Assembly: GCA_947501555.1 (NCBI GenBank)
Contig: CANMWG010000002.1
Coordinates: 444,224 to 508,223, forward strand
Length of the DNA: 64,000 nucleotides
Direction of reading: 5' to 3'
Source: an uncultured Paracoccaceae bacterium
GTDB lineage: Bacteria > Pseudomonadota > Alphaproteobacteria > Rhodobacterales > Rhodobacteraceae
Within the stretch, counting starts at the first letter, position 1, and each line of letters opens with the position of its first letter. The notes beneath the pieces are model-generated. The model searched no databases and had not been told where the DNA came from. It worked only from the letters and a program-made list of their open reading frames with translations. The translations under genes were made by a program, and so were the position numbers. Positions 8,058 to 17,262 of the stretch are shown here, one piece after another.

Positions 8058-9686
8058 GTGTGTGAAGTTTGCCAAGCCATGGCCAATACATCGGCCGCAG
8101 TGTCGGGAATTTACGCAGATTGCCCGACCAATGCGCTCGACAGCGGCGGGTACCGCACCGATGACGTGATCAGTGTCTATTTTGTAGAAGACGGAGATCA
8201 GGCGAACGCCATACCCGGTGAAATCACGTCTGATGGATGGAGCGACTACGAAACCGAGCGGGTCATGGCAGCACTTGCGGCGATCGAAAACTACATTGAC
8301 GTGTCGTTCACCACTTCGACAACCAATGAAGACGCTGATTTCCAACTGGTCGCTGATGACGACGAATTCGGCAACGATTTATTCCTCGGCTATTTCTACG
8401 TGCCAAGCTCTGCAGGCGACGACAGTGAAACCATGGGCGCCTTCAATCAGAACGGTTATGGCTGGAATACCAATGGCGGTCTGGAAGAAGGCGGGGCCGG
8501 TTATGCCACGATCATCCACGAGCTTCTGCACGGATTAGGCCTCGCCCACCCGCATGACGGCGATACGATCCTAGAGGGGCTTGAAGACAGCACCACGGAT
8601 CCAGATTATCCATTTGGCTTTTATGGCGACTTTGACCTGAACCAACAGGTCTATACAATCATGTCCTACAATGATGGTTGGTACGAACAACCCGCTTCGG
8701 AAAACAGCGGCAACGTTGCGACACCCATGGCTTTGGATATTGCAATCTTGCAGGAGCTGTATGGGGCGAACACGACCTATAATTCTGGCGACAACACCTA
8801 CGAACTCGGAGAAACCTGGTGGGAAAGCATCTGGGACACCGGCGGTACTGACACCATCAGCTATAGCGGCAGCCGTGATGCCACAATCGACCTGCGCGCA
8901 GCAACGTTACAATATGCAGAAGGCGGCGGCGGATTTATCTCAGCCGCCCAAGGGATTGCTGGCGGGTTTACCATCGCAAACGGCGCGGTGATTGAAAATG
9001 CGACAGGCGACAGCGGCGATGACACGTTGATCGGAAATGGCGTCGACAATGTGCTGACCGGGAATGGCGGATCAGACGACATCGCAGGCGGTCGCGGCGA
9101 CGACGAACTCAATCTTGGGGCCGGTAATGATGAGGCCGATGGGGACTCAGGGGCTGATACCGTCAATGGGACCAGTGGAACCAACACCATCTACGGCAGT
9201 TCCGGCTTTGACGATCTGAATGGCGGAACTGGGGTCGATACAATCTTTGGCGGCAGCGGGGATGACACAATTTCCGGCGGCGGCAGCGGGGATTTTCTAT
9301 TCGGCGGCAAGGGCGATGACACCATCGAAGGCGATGACGGTGCCGATGAAATCGTCGGCGGTCTCGGAGCGGATGAATTGACAGGTGGCGCAGGTGCCGA
9401 TGACTTTGTGTTCGAATTCATCAGTGATAGTTTCGCCGGCGCAGGGAACCGGGACACCATAACTGATTTCGTTGTCGGGACAGACGACATCGATTTGTCC
9501 AATATCAATGGGCTCAGCTTTATCGAAACCGCAGCTTTCTCAAGCAGCGCAGGTGAGCTCCGGCTGGACGAAGATGGAACAGATACCATCGTACAGGTCG
9601 ACAGCGACGGCGACGGAAGCGCTGACCTGGAAATCGTCATCAGCGGTGTGACAACCGGGCTGACCGCGAGCGATTTCATCCTCTGA
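8058..9686 (+). CDS. RTX serralysin-type (M10) metalloprotease, copy 2
   Basis: 542 aa from GTG 8058, with GGAGTAAAG upstream. It is a tandem paralogue of the gene at 6350-7921, collinear from end to end: the same MCxxCQAxANTS start, HELLHGLGLAH Zn site (His154, His158, His164), Met-turn IMSYNDG (Met202), RTX repeats from about 310 to 470 and a terminal ASDFIL secretion-type tail. A C-terminal insert (DSDGDGSADL) adds an EF-hand-like acidic loop absent from copy 1. The stop TGA shares one base with the galE start, so galE is translationally coupled to it. Expected to be secreted by a type I system encoded elsewhere. Confidence 0.94.
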   Translation: MCEVCQAMANTSAAVSGIYADCPTNALDSGGYRTDDVISVYFVEDGDQANAIPGEITSDGWSDYETERVMAALAAIENYIDVSFTTSTTNEDADFQLVADDDEFGNDLFLGYFYVPSSAGDDSETMGAFNQNGYGWNTNGGLEEGGAGYATIIHELLHGLGLAHPHDGDTILEGLEDSTTDPDYPFGFYGDFDLNQQVYTIMSYNDGWYEQPASENSGNVATPMALDIAILQELYGANTTYNSGDNTYELGETWWESIWDTGGTDTISYSGSRDATIDLRAATLQYAEGGGGFISAAQGIAGGFTIANGAVIENATGDSGDDTLIGNGVDNVLTGNGGSDDIAGGRGDDELNLGAGNDEADGDSGADTVNGTSGTNTIYGSSGFDDLNGGTGVDTIFGGSGDDTISGGGSGDFLFGGKGDDTIEGDDGADEIVGGLGADELTGGAGADDFVFEFISDSFAGAGNRDTITDFVVGTDDIDLSNINGLSFIETAAFSSSAGELRLDEDGTDTIVQVDSDGDGSADLEIVISGVTTGLTASDFIL

Positions 9687-10699
9687 TGCGCGTTCTTGTC
9701 ACCGGCGGCGCGGGCTATATCGGCAGCCATACGTTGCTGGAACTCATGGCACAGGGGCACGAGGTCTGTGTGCTGGACAATTACACCAACGCCACACCAG
9801 AGGTGCTGACCCGGGTACGTGCCTTGTCCAACGGCGCGGTGACTGACTATGTGGGCGATGTACGCGATCCGGCCAAGCTTGACGAAGTCATGCAGAATTT
9901 TCAGCCAGAGGCCGTGATCCATTTCGCCGGGCTCAAAGCGGTCGGCGAAAGCACGCAAAAGCCGCTCTATTACTATGATGTCAACGTCGGCGGCACGCTT
10001 GCTTTGCTTCATGCGATGGACCGGGCGGGATGCAAGCGGCTGATCTTTTCGTCCTCGGCCACGGTCTACGGCGATCCGGTCTATCTGCCCTACGATGAGG
10101 CGCACCCGACCACCCCCACATCCGTCTATGGGCGGACAAAGCTGATCGCCGAACAGATGCTGCAAGACTGGGCAGCCGCACAGCCCGGCGCCTCGGCGGT
10201 GCTCTTACGATACTTCAACCCGGTTGGGGCGCATAGCTCGGGGCGGATCGGCGAAGACCCCAAGGATATCCCCAACAACCTGATGCCCTTCATCGCACAG
10301 GTGGCCGTGGGCAAACGGGCGGCCCTGTCGGTATTTGGGGATGACTACGACACGCCCGATGGCACAGGGAAGCGCGACTATATCCACGTGGTCGATCTGG
10401 CGCGAGCCCATGTCGCTGCGCTGAACTATGCGCAGACAAACACAGGCGCGCGACCTTTCAACATCGGGACCGGCGACAGTTATAGCGTCCGCGATATGGT
10501 GGCGGCATTTGAGCGGGCGAGCGGGGTCACGATCCCCACACAACTGGCCCCGCGCCGCGCGGGCGATATCGCCGCTATGCAAGCTGACGCCACCCGGGCC
10601 AAAGCAGAACTCGGCTGGGACGCCAAACACAGCCTGGATGAAATGACTGCCAGCACATGGGCATGGCAGTCAGCAAACCCAGACGGGTACGATAGCTAA
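9686..10699 (+). CDS. galE: UDP-glucose 4-epimerase
   Basis: 337 aa. Interconverts UDP-glucose and UDP-galactose using tightly bound NAD. The glycine motif TGGAGYIGSHT is at residues 6-16, the SSSATVYG catalytic Ser/Thr region near 122-129 and the YGRTK catalytic Tyr-Lys pair near 149. The LLRYFNPVGAHSSGRIGEDP segment is diagnostic. The ATG overlaps the protease stop (TGATG). Near the stop codon a short stem (10691-10697 with 10705-10711) may help end transcription. It likely feeds galactose to the same surface glycan as the GDP-fucose genes. Confidence 0.96.
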   Translation: MRVLVTGGAGYIGSHTLLELMAQGHEVCVLDNYTNATPEVLTRVRALSNGAVTDYVGDVRDPAKLDEVMQNFQPEAVIHFAGLKAVGESTQKPLYYYDVNVGGTLALLHAMDRAGCKRLIFSSSATVYGDPVYLPYDEAHPTTPTSVYGRTKLIAEQMLQDWAAAQPGASAVLLRYFNPVGAHSSGRIGEDPKDIPNNLMPFIAQVAVGKRAALSVFGDDYDTPDGTGKRDYIHVVDLARAHVAALNYAQTNTGARPFNIGTGDSYSVRDMVAAFERASGVTIPTQLAPRRAGDIAAMQADATRAKAELGWDAKHSLDEMTASTWAWQSANPDGYDS

Positions 10700-10844
10700 G
10701 AAAAAGCTATCCGCCTTGGCAACCCGAAGATGAGGTTCGTCCGATCAAAACTGAAAGACCCGTTTTTGCTCATCCATGTGCAGCGTCTTGTGGCTGTACA
10801 ACTGACATAGGTAACGTAATCGGTGGGCAACCACATCGCGCATG

Positions 10845-10881
10845 AAAAAAGCCCCCCACGTGAACCACGTGAGGAGCTTTG
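10845..10881 (-). terminator. Rho-independent terminator of the phosphomannomutase transcript
   Basis: Read on the minus strand, a 15-bp stem (AAAGCTCCTCACGTG with CACGTGGGGGGCTTT, two G-U pairs) closes on a 3-nt loop and runs into TTTTTT. The wobble pairs form only in minus-strand RNA, so direction is clear. It lies about 120 bases past the pgm stop; that gap (10882-11002) has no convincing ORF. Plus-strand bases 10712-10844 hold nothing I can assign. Confidence 0.8.
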
Positions 10882-11002
10882 AAACTCATTAGACAAACTA
10901 TTAACACTAGCCCCGTGTGTGGTTTTAGATGAACCCCAACACCAGCTCAGTGCGTTTTCACACAAAGTGACGAAAATTTTATTAAGACATTTTGGCACAG
11001 CT

Positions 11003-12379
11003 TCATGATGCGATTTCAGCCGCAATCCAAGCCAAACCTGCCAGCAACATCATTGCCGCCTTGGCAGCTGTGTCAGCCTCGACGTACAAACGCAGCTCAG
11101 GCGCATTTCCAGAGGGGCGCAGATGCACAATCCGACCATCCGCCAATGTGATCCTTAGACCATCCAAGTTATTCACGTCCTGCGCTGTACCATCCAATCC
11201 GGCCAAAAACTGTTGCTGCGCCTGTGGGTCATCTGTCAACCGGCGCACCAAAGCTTGTGACGCCGCGACAGGCACGTCCTGCAATCGATCCGCGGCCGTG
11301 AACCGCGCAGGCTGTGCCGCAACCAATGCCGCCAATCCAGACTGCCGACTGGCCGCCAATACGGCCACCGCAGGCAAAACCGCATCCCGCGTCATCAAAG
11401 GGGGCAGCGGTCCCACCGGGCCCTCCGCATCGAAGCCCAACAAAAAACCACCATTCGCCTCATATCCGATCACACGGCCCCCGATCTGATCCATGCCCGC
11501 GATCACATGAGGTGAACCGATCTTGGTGGCGACAACCTTGGCAAAACGGTCACCCGCATAAACGCCCGTATTTGAGGAAATCGGGGTAACGACATGATCC
11601 GCCCCCAATGCAACCGCCGCTATCTGACCCATCAGATCGCCGGGGATGATCGTGCCATTCTCATCCGCCAGCATCGGGCGGTCTCCGTCCCCATCGGTCG
11701 ACGCAATCGCATCGCACCGTTGGGCCTGGGCCCATTGCACGAACTGGGCACGAATATCAGCAGGGACAGCCTCGGTATCGACAGGAACAAAGACCTCCGA
11801 CCGACCCAGTGAAATCACCTCAGCGCCCAATTGCCCAAGCAGCCGGACCATCAAATCACGGCCAACCGCACTATGGGCATAAAGCCCGATACGGAGCCCT
11901 TCCAAGGCACGACCATAGGCGATGACATACCGGGCGATATAGGCGTCAGCGACTGTATTATCCTGGATCAGATCACCTATAGGCCCATCAACAGATGCGC
12001 CATCCAAAGCAGCCAATATGGCGGTCTCTTCCGCCTTTGAGATCTCGCCCCTTGGGGTGTAGAACTTCAATCCATTGCGGTCAGCGGGAATGTGACTGCC
12101 AGTGACCATGACCGCCGCGGCGCCTGCACGCATCGCTGCCAAAGCCAAGGCAGGGGTCGGCACCGGGCCACAGACGGTCACCTGCAAACCGTGGCTTCGT
12201 GCAGCAAATGCGACGGCATCAGCCAGCATCGGCGACGATTCGCGCAAGTCATGGGCCACAAAAAGCCCAGAACCCATTTCGCAGGACTGGGCAAAAGCCG
12301 CGACATAGCGGGTGACGCATGCGGTGGTCAGCTCGGTGACAAGGCCGCGCAAACCACTGGTACCGAACTTGGGCGGCAT
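11003..12379 (-). CDS. Phosphomannomutase / phosphoglucomutase
   Basis: 458 aa alpha-D-phosphohexomutase. Interconverts hexose 6- and 1-phosphates; here most likely mannose, feeding ManC. Motifs in order: GTSGLRG at residues 6-12, active-site phosphoserine loop VTGSHIPADRNGLKFY near 93-108, Mg-binding STDGDGDRP near 226, sugar-specificity loop GYEANGGFLLG near 307, and phosphate-binding RPSGNAPELRLYVEAD near the end. The active serine follows TG as in ManB/AlgC. Transcribed against the other sugar genes, with its own terminator at 10845-10881. Confidence 0.93.
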   Translation of the reverse strand: MPPKFGTSGLRGLVTELTTACVTRYVAAFAQSCEMGSGLFVAHDLRESSPMLADAVAFAARSHGLQVTVCGPVPTPALALAAMRAGAAAVMVTGSHIPADRNGLKFYTPRGEISKAEETAILAALDGASVDGPIGDLIQDNTVADAYIARYVIAYGRALEGLRIGLYAHSAVGRDLMVRLLGQLGAEVISLGRSEVFVPVDTEAVPADIRAQFVQWAQAQRCDAIASTDGDGDRPMLADENGTIIPGDLMGQIAAVALGADHVVTPISSNTGVYAGDRFAKVVATKIGSPHVIAGMDQIGGRVIGYEANGGFLLGFDAEGPVGPLPPLMTRDAVLPAVAVLAASRQSGLAALVAAQPARFTAADRLQDVPVAASQALVRRLTDDPQAQQQFLAGLDGTAQDVNNLDGLRITLADGRIVHLRPSGNAPELRLYVEADTAAKAAMMLLAGLAWIAAEIAS

Positions 12380-12605
12380 GGAAATTCCTTTAAAAACTTA
12401 AAGCTAGACTAACCCGGTCCATGCAATCGCTTCAATCAAAGAAGGGTTAATATGTGTAAACCTCAAATTCATACAAATTACCTGAAGAATAAGAGGTATC
12501 ATTGAACAAATTGCGGATTAAGAACCGCAACTTAGCCCTATTTCTATCATGCCCGTGGCACGGCCGTCCCCCAGAACAAGTTTCAGGTTCCGGGGGGGAC
12601 CGTCT

Positions 12606-14768
12606 ATGCAAAATATTACGTTCGTCGACTACATCACAGTCGCGGCCGATCTGGGCTATTCGCAGATCACGGATTTGGACATCGTCACCGTGAATGGTGT
12701 CGACATATTGCTGAGCACAACTCGTTTCGACGGAGTTCTCAGCAGTTGGTCCATCGCCGGAGGCACGCTTGGGCTGACTGACACGCTGGCATTCCAGGGC
12801 GGGGATTTGCCGGGCGGGACCAGCACGTTGATGACACTGGACATCAACGGCAGTACCGGCTTGCTCGTGGGTGGGGGGGTTGCGGGCGATATGCAGACCA
12901 TTACCTTCAACGGCAACGGCAGCTTTGGGACGGCCAGCAGTTTGGGCACGGCGACCGGGTTCCAAAACGGGGTGAGCGTGACTTTAGGCAGCGGCGCGCA
13001 GGTCATCTACGGCAGTATCGCCGGAAGCAACGGTATTGCCCGGCTGGACTTTGATGTGAATGGCACCGTCTTGGGGCATAGCGCCTTGGCCAGCGTAGCG
13101 GACAGCTACACCGCGGCCATTGGCGCAATGGCCAGCGCGACAGTCGACGGGCAAACCTTTGTGATAAGCGCCAGCAGCTCACAAAACGGGATTTCAAGCT
13201 GGGTGATGGGCAACGATGGCAACCTCAGCCTTGCCGAAAGCCTCGGGAACGACGACGGGCTTTGGATCACCGCGCCCACGGCCATGGAAACGGCACATGT
13301 CGGCGGCGAAACCTTTGTCGTTCTGGCGGCAGCGGGCAGCAACAGCCTCAGCGTGATGCAGATTGGCGATGATGGCAGCCTGATCATCCGCGAGCACCTG
13401 CTGGACACGCTTGAAACCCGCTTTGACGGAGTAACCGCACTTGAAGTGCTCGAACACAACGGGCGGACCTATGTCATCGCGGGCGGGGCGGACGACGGGA
13501 TCTCGATCTTCGTCTTGATGGAAGGCGGGCATCTGCTCGCGCAGGCGCATATCGAGGACACGGACGATATGGGGCTTGATAATGTCAGCGCCATTGTGGC
13601 CACCGGACGGGGCGACGGGCTTGATATCTTTGTGGCCAGCAGCAGTGAAACAGGCGTGACGCAGCTGCATTACAACACCGGGACGGCAGGAATTACAGCC
13701 ACCGCGACCATTGCAGGCGGGATGCTTGTAGGCAGTACGGACAACGACGTCTTGCAAGGGCACGATGGTGCCGATGAAATCAACGGGCGCGCGGGGGATG
13801 ACATCATCCGGGACGGGCTAGGCAGCGATATCATGACGGGGGGGGCGGGTGCAGACGTCTTTATCCTGTCTGCCGATGGCGATCTCGATACGATCACCGA
13901 TTTTACAGCGGGCGAGGACCAGATTGTCTTGTCGCTTTGGCCAATGCTGCGGGACATCAGCCAGCTATCGATCAGCTTGCGCGCCGATGGAATGCAAATC
14001 AGCTATGGGGGCGAAACCTTGATCGTGCTCAGCGCGGATGGCGGGCCGATCGATTACCGGGCCCTTGATAACGGCGATCTTATCGGGGGGCTGCGGCTGC
14101 CGCAAAATATCGAACCAGGGTATCCGGGGCCTGGCCAGCCCGTCATCCCACCGACGTCCGGTGAACCCCCTCTTCCAGATGAAAGTGGTCCCAACACGAT
14201 ACGCGACGGGGTACAAGTACTTGCATCGGGCAACATCGATGACCTGCGCAACGCATTGACCGGTGCGACGGCGGCACCGGAAACAACCGGGGTGATCAGC
14301 GGCGGGGATTCTTCTGATCAGATCTCAGGCAGTGACAACAACGATGTTATTATGTCCGGCAATGGTAATGACACCGTACATGGGGGCACTGGCAACGATA
14401 CGCTTTTGGGGCGTGGCGGTGATGATACGCTTCTGGGGGAAGCTGGTGCAGATATCCTGCTGGGCGGCACGGGGGATGACACGCTTGACGGCGGCACAGG
14501 AACCGATCTTTTGCAAGGAGGGGCCGGCGCGGATACCTTTATCTTCAGCGGCGGCGAAGACCTGATAAGCGACTACGAACAGGGCATAGATCGCATCACA
14601 TTAGACGCATCACTTTGGACGGGCCTGACATCCGCAGAAGACCTTTTGTTTGTCTATGGCAGCATCGACGGGACAACGGGCACAATTGACCTTGGGGATG
14701 GAGACATTTTGCAAGTCGACGGCATAAGCGACTTCGACGTTTGGGCCGATGACATTGCCTTGTTCTAA
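12606..14768 (+). CDS. Large RTX calcium-binding protein with propeller-like N-terminus
   Basis: 720 aa from ATG 12606, preceded by GGGGGGAC; an upstream in-frame ATG at 12549 has no ribosome binding site. Residues 1-370 carry several imperfect repeats of about 50-60 residues (pattern: D-hydrophobic, G-x-T/x-Y/F-V-hydrophobic-A-G, D-x-G-S/G-L), suggesting a beta-propeller. RTX repeats lie at about 372-415 and 561-640, each followed by a GADxFIxS..D.ITDF module, separated by a Pro-rich linker near 500-531. There is no signal peptide and the C-terminus ends DDIALF, so type I secretion is expected. The ligand or enzymatic role is unknown. It ends 2 bases from the convergent export lipoprotein. 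Confidence 0.87.
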   Translation: MQNITFVDYITVAADLGYSQITDLDIVTVNGVDILLSTTRFDGVLSSWSIAGGTLGLTDTLAFQGGDLPGGTSTLMTLDINGSTGLLVGGGVAGDMQTITFNGNGSFGTASSLGTATGFQNGVSVTLGSGAQVIYGSIAGSNGIARLDFDVNGTVLGHSALASVADSYTAAIGAMASATVDGQTFVISASSSQNGISSWVMGNDGNLSLAESLGNDDGLWITAPTAMETAHVGGETFVVLAAAGSNSLSVMQIGDDGSLIIREHLLDTLETRFDGVTALEVLEHNGRTYVIAGGADDGISIFVLMEGGHLLAQAHIEDTDDMGLDNVSAIVATGRGDGLDIFVASSSETGVTQLHYNTGTAGITATATIAGGMLVGSTDNDVLQGHDGADEINGRAGDDIIRDGLGSDIMTGGAGADVFILSADGDLDTITDFTAGEDQIVLSLWPMLRDISQLSISLRADGMQISYGGETLIVLSADGGPIDYRALDNGDLIGGLRLPQNIEPGYPGPGQPVIPPTSGEPPLPDESGPNTIRDGVQVLASGNIDDLRNALTGATAAPETTGVISGGDSSDQISGSDNNDVIMSGNGNDTVHGGTGNDTLLGRGGDDTLLGEAGADILLGGTGDDTLDGGTGTDLLQGGAGADTFIFSGGEDLISDYEQGIDRITLDASLWTGLTSAEDLLFVYGSIDGTTGTIDLGDGDILQVDGISDFDVWADDIALF

Positions 14769-14770
14769 GG

Positions 14771-15889
14771 CTACTCAGGCACGAAAGAAGAAAGCGTGTT
14801 GAACACACTGACCGCCGTCAACGCGGTTCCAAGCGCGCTTTCGGTGCCATAGACCAGATCATTGTCCTGCAACAGGAAATTCCCTGCAGAAAACAATCCA
14901 TCCGCAGACGTCAGATCAATCGTAAACACAACGCGATCAATGGGTGGGCCGGTGTTGTCCGTCCGGACCTCATCCAAGTCATATTCGCGCATAATCAAAA
15001 TGCCCTGCGGGTTCGCACGGGCATCAGAGACGCCGCCAACAATAGCCATGGCCTCAAGCGCGCTTAGCTCTTGCTTGGTGAAGTCATGCACCGCCTCTAG
15101 GCCGGTTGCACCAAGTGACACAAACTGCCGACCATCTGCCTCAATGATCACATTGTCCCCACCACGCATGGCTGTGTTCAACGCAGGCTCGCTCAGCAGA
15201 CGCTCGAGCGAAACGCCATATGTCGTGCCATTACGCACCAGGCGCACTTGCGGGTTCAGCAGCGCCTGACTTGCGCCACCGCCAAGCGACAACAAGTCCA
15301 ACAGTTTGAAATTACGATCAGGCAGTTGATACAGGCCCGGCACATTCACACCAGACACAAGATTGGCCGTGTTCTGGCGCCCGGGTTCAACGGTCAGCTG
15401 GACCTGCGCAGAAGGGATCGTGCGGACCAACTCTTCTTCGATACGGGCGCGGGCTGTATCAGGTGACATGCCCGCAATGCGCAACTCGCCGATATACGGC
15501 ACAAAGACGCGTCCGGAAGTACTGACAGTCGTTTCCTGCAGAGGAGTTGAACGTTGACCCGTTCCGGCCAACAAGGAATTTTCTTCAGCGTCCCAAACGG
15601 TGAGCTGAACAATATCACCAGCGGCAATGATCAATGACGCGGGCTGTTCCTGCGCACTGATCCAAGGATAGGATTTCACATCGTTGCGCGGCCATGACAG
15701 CAAGACAGGTAGCGTCTCGCGGGTGACATCAAAGACCTCAAAATCATAAACTGCGGCTTCGCCCTCTTCGCGGTTGCCCGCATTGGACGCGGCCAAAACT
15801 TCGGATTGGAAACCTGCGCCGCGTGGTAGTCCACAACCAGCGACAACGAGAACACATAACAACGGCGCGGCGATACGAGAAAGTCTCAA
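14771..15889 (-). CDS. Wza-like polysaccharide export lipoprotein
   Basis: 372 aa outer-membrane polysaccharide export protein. The lipobox VVAGC gives a lipidated Cys19. A poly-export domain near 85-190 (AAGDIVQLTVW, then VPYIGELRIAGMSPDTARARIEEEL) is followed by SLBB-type domains with GVNVPGLYQL and GGVSDARANPQG. Octameric Wza-like pores carry capsule or exopolysaccharide across the outer membrane. The partner tyrosine kinase/chain-length protein is not adjacent. The context of fucose, mannose and galactose nucleotide-sugar genes supports a role in exopolysaccharide export. Confidence 0.92.
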   Translation of the reverse strand: MRLSRIAAPLLCVLVVAGCGLPRGAGFQSEVLAASNAGNREEGEAAVYDFEVFDVTRETLPVLLSWPRNDVKSYPWISAQEQPASLIIAAGDIVQLTVWDAEENSLLAGTGQRSTPLQETTVSTSGRVFVPYIGELRIAGMSPDTARARIEEELVRTIPSAQVQLTVEPGRQNTANLVSGVNVPGLYQLPDRNFKLLDLLSLGGGASQALLNPQVRLVRNGTTYGVSLERLLSEPALNTAMRGGDNVIIEADGRQFVSLGATGLEAVHDFTKQELSALEAMAIVGGVSDARANPQGILIMREYDLDEVRTDNTGPPIDRVVFTIDLTSADGLFSAGNFLLQDNDLVYGTESALGTALTAVSVFNTLSSFVPE

Positions 15890-16242
15890 AACTGGTGATT
15901 CCTTTAGCAGCCTGCAAACAATCTATACGGACCTGACGGGGAACAACAAGATGGGGGTGAACAACCATTGGGACATATCAGAGCATATGTTTCGCGTAAA
16001 GCATGTGTACAGAACCCGTATGTACCGTGCGGGCGGGCGCGGCCCCTGTCGACTTTATCTCTAAACGCAAAAACGATTGGGTGCATGATGCGACACGGAT
16101 AGCCCTACAAACCCGTCTTGCGGATGAAGGATTTGTCATGGACTCATATCAACCGTTCGGACCTCTTCCGATGCAGCTTGGCGGAAAAAGACGGGAGCTG
16201 CTGGAGTGTCCAACACGACGCAATCAGAAGACCTCAGAACTG
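15890..16242. other. Intergenic with no supported gene
   Basis: About 350 bases upstream of the export lipoprotein. A 115-codon plus-strand ORF (16003-16350) reads through it but has no ribosome binding site, looks unlike a protein, and runs antisense to the 50-codon remnant at 16243-16395. The minus strand has several stops in all frames. Probably the promoter region of the export gene plus decayed sequence. Confidence 0.4.
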
Positions 16243-16395
16243 TTAAATCATCAATATTGGGCGTGTTCTAATCGGACCAGACAGACCGAGGCCATCAGTG
16301 TCGCCCTCACCACCGTCATTTATCCCAGATTCATAACCCCCATGATATGAATCCATTGCAAGAATTGCCAAGAAAAGATCTTTTAAAATGGCCAT
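16243..16395 (-). pseudogene. Truncated N-terminal module (50 codons) of a larger secreted/toxin-like protein
   Basis: Reads MAILKDLFLAILAMDSYHGG, then YESGIND and a Gly/Asp-rich stretch, and stops after 50 codons. The A/SLLxDLFLAILAMDSYNRGY-type start is, from memory, the N-terminus of much longer roseobacter proteins (lipase-like or RTX-associated), so this is probably a decapitated head rather than a small gene. It starts 3 bases after the lipoprotein stop with AGGA 9 nt before the ATG, so it may still be translated as the last cistron. Downstream frames are full of stops. Confidence 0.5.
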
Positions 16396-16398
16396 ATT

Positions 16399-17067
16399 CT
16401 AATTCCTAATGAAGTCGCTTGGGCTCAAATCACCAATTAACGAACGAAAATACGGGTTGCGAATTCCGCCTTGTTCGAGCGCCTCTCTGTCGAGAATGGT
16501 CCACCTTTCAAAAAAGGGTGGTGATAGAACCTGTGATATGCTCTGCCGAAAATCGCTTTCTGAAACTATCTCCAGAAAAACGGCTTCCAATGAAATACCT
16601 ATTCCAAAACTCGCCGCCAAATCGGCTGGGTCCACCCTAACAACGCTCGCGGGGTCCGTGATATCCTCGAATGTGACCATCATCGGGGCGTCTTGGGGAG
16701 GAATGGAAACGGGCTCTGTCTGCCGCGGGATTTCGCGCAGCCATTCCTGCCGCGTCATGCCCGCAAACCTGTCGCCAGCGAACGCTTTGAAGCGTTCTTG
16801 TGACCCGCCCAATAGGACGAATAGATATTGTCCCGGCGCCACCTCAACGACAGTTGCCTCACCACGGATGTCATATTCTACTTCCGTGCCAGTGGCAGGA
16901 AGCTGCCCCCAAAACACGGCCTCCACCCGCACGACGGACGACCCCGACACCTGGCCTGTCGGCGTATCCACGACAACCGTCAATTTCTGATGCCATGCAT
17001 GCCGTTCAGGAATACACCCCGTCAGAAACGTGATGCCTATCACAACGAGGCAAAAAGTTCGAAGCAT
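16399..17067 (-). CDS. Putative lipoprotein of unknown function (possible immunity-type lipoprotein)
   Basis: 222 aa. Hydrophobic N-terminus and lipobox LTGC (Cys18) predict a lipoprotein facing the periplasm. The mature part is soluble, with no family I recognise; a conserved-looking segment is YLFVLLGGSQERFKAFAGDR. The start at 17067 follows AGGTGA. It lies directly downstream of a copy of the VIANFKQV...PIVT peptide (17116-17230), the same arrangement as the Imm11-like gene and fragment A. An immunity role is inference from that context only. Confidence 0.72.
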   Translation of the reverse strand: MLRTFCLVVIGITFLTGCIPERHAWHQKLTVVVDTPTGQVSGSSVVRVEAVFWGQLPATGTEVEYDIRGEATVVEVAPGQYLFVLLGGSQERFKAFAGDRFAGMTRQEWLREIPRQTEPVSIPPQDAPMMVTFEDITDPASVVRVDPADLAASFGIGISLEAVFLEIVSESDFRQSISQVLSPPFFERWTILDREALEQGGIRNPYFRSLIGDLSPSDFIRN

Positions 17068-17115
17068 TCACCTGTTAATCCATCTTTGGGGCGCGGTCTG
17101 TCTGGCACCCGTCTT

Positions 17116-17230
17116 CTACGGCGTATCCGCATTTGCCAGTGTCGTCACAATCGGGCGCAGCCGCAAGTCGCCATCTTTCGCAACCTGCTTGAAGTTTGCA
17201 ATCACATTCGTCGTACCTTGTGGTTCGGCG
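17116..17230 (-). pseudogene. C-terminal peptide fragment B (VIANFKQV repeat)
   Basis: In-frame fragment ending TTNVIANFKQVAKDGDLRLR, then PIVTTLANADTP and a stop at 17116-17118, 49 bases before the lipoprotein start. It matches fragment A at 18211-18360 over about 25 residues (VIANFKQV-KDG-LRL-PIVT). There is no start codon or long ORF feeding into it, so it looks like the 3' end of a lost gene. The parent protein family is not recognised. Confidence 0.55.
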
Positions 17231-17262
17231 CGACCACCCAGGATTGGCCAGTCTCGTCGTTC

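Noticed and set aside
10691-10711. Seven-bp hairpin at the galE stop as a terminator
   Set aside because: Stem is short, the loop is A-rich and there is no T-run; mentioned within galE only.
12451-12504. 17-codon ORF MCKPQIHTNYLKNKRYH with AAGAAGGG upstream, before the RTX/propeller gene
   Set aside because: Looks like a possible leader peptide, but no attenuator structure or family support; too short to assert.
16003-16350. 115-codon plus-strand ORF (MCTEPVCTVRAGAAPVDFIS...)
   Set aside because: No ribosome binding site, no protein-like composition, and it runs antisense to the better supported 50-codon remnant; probably a chance open frame.
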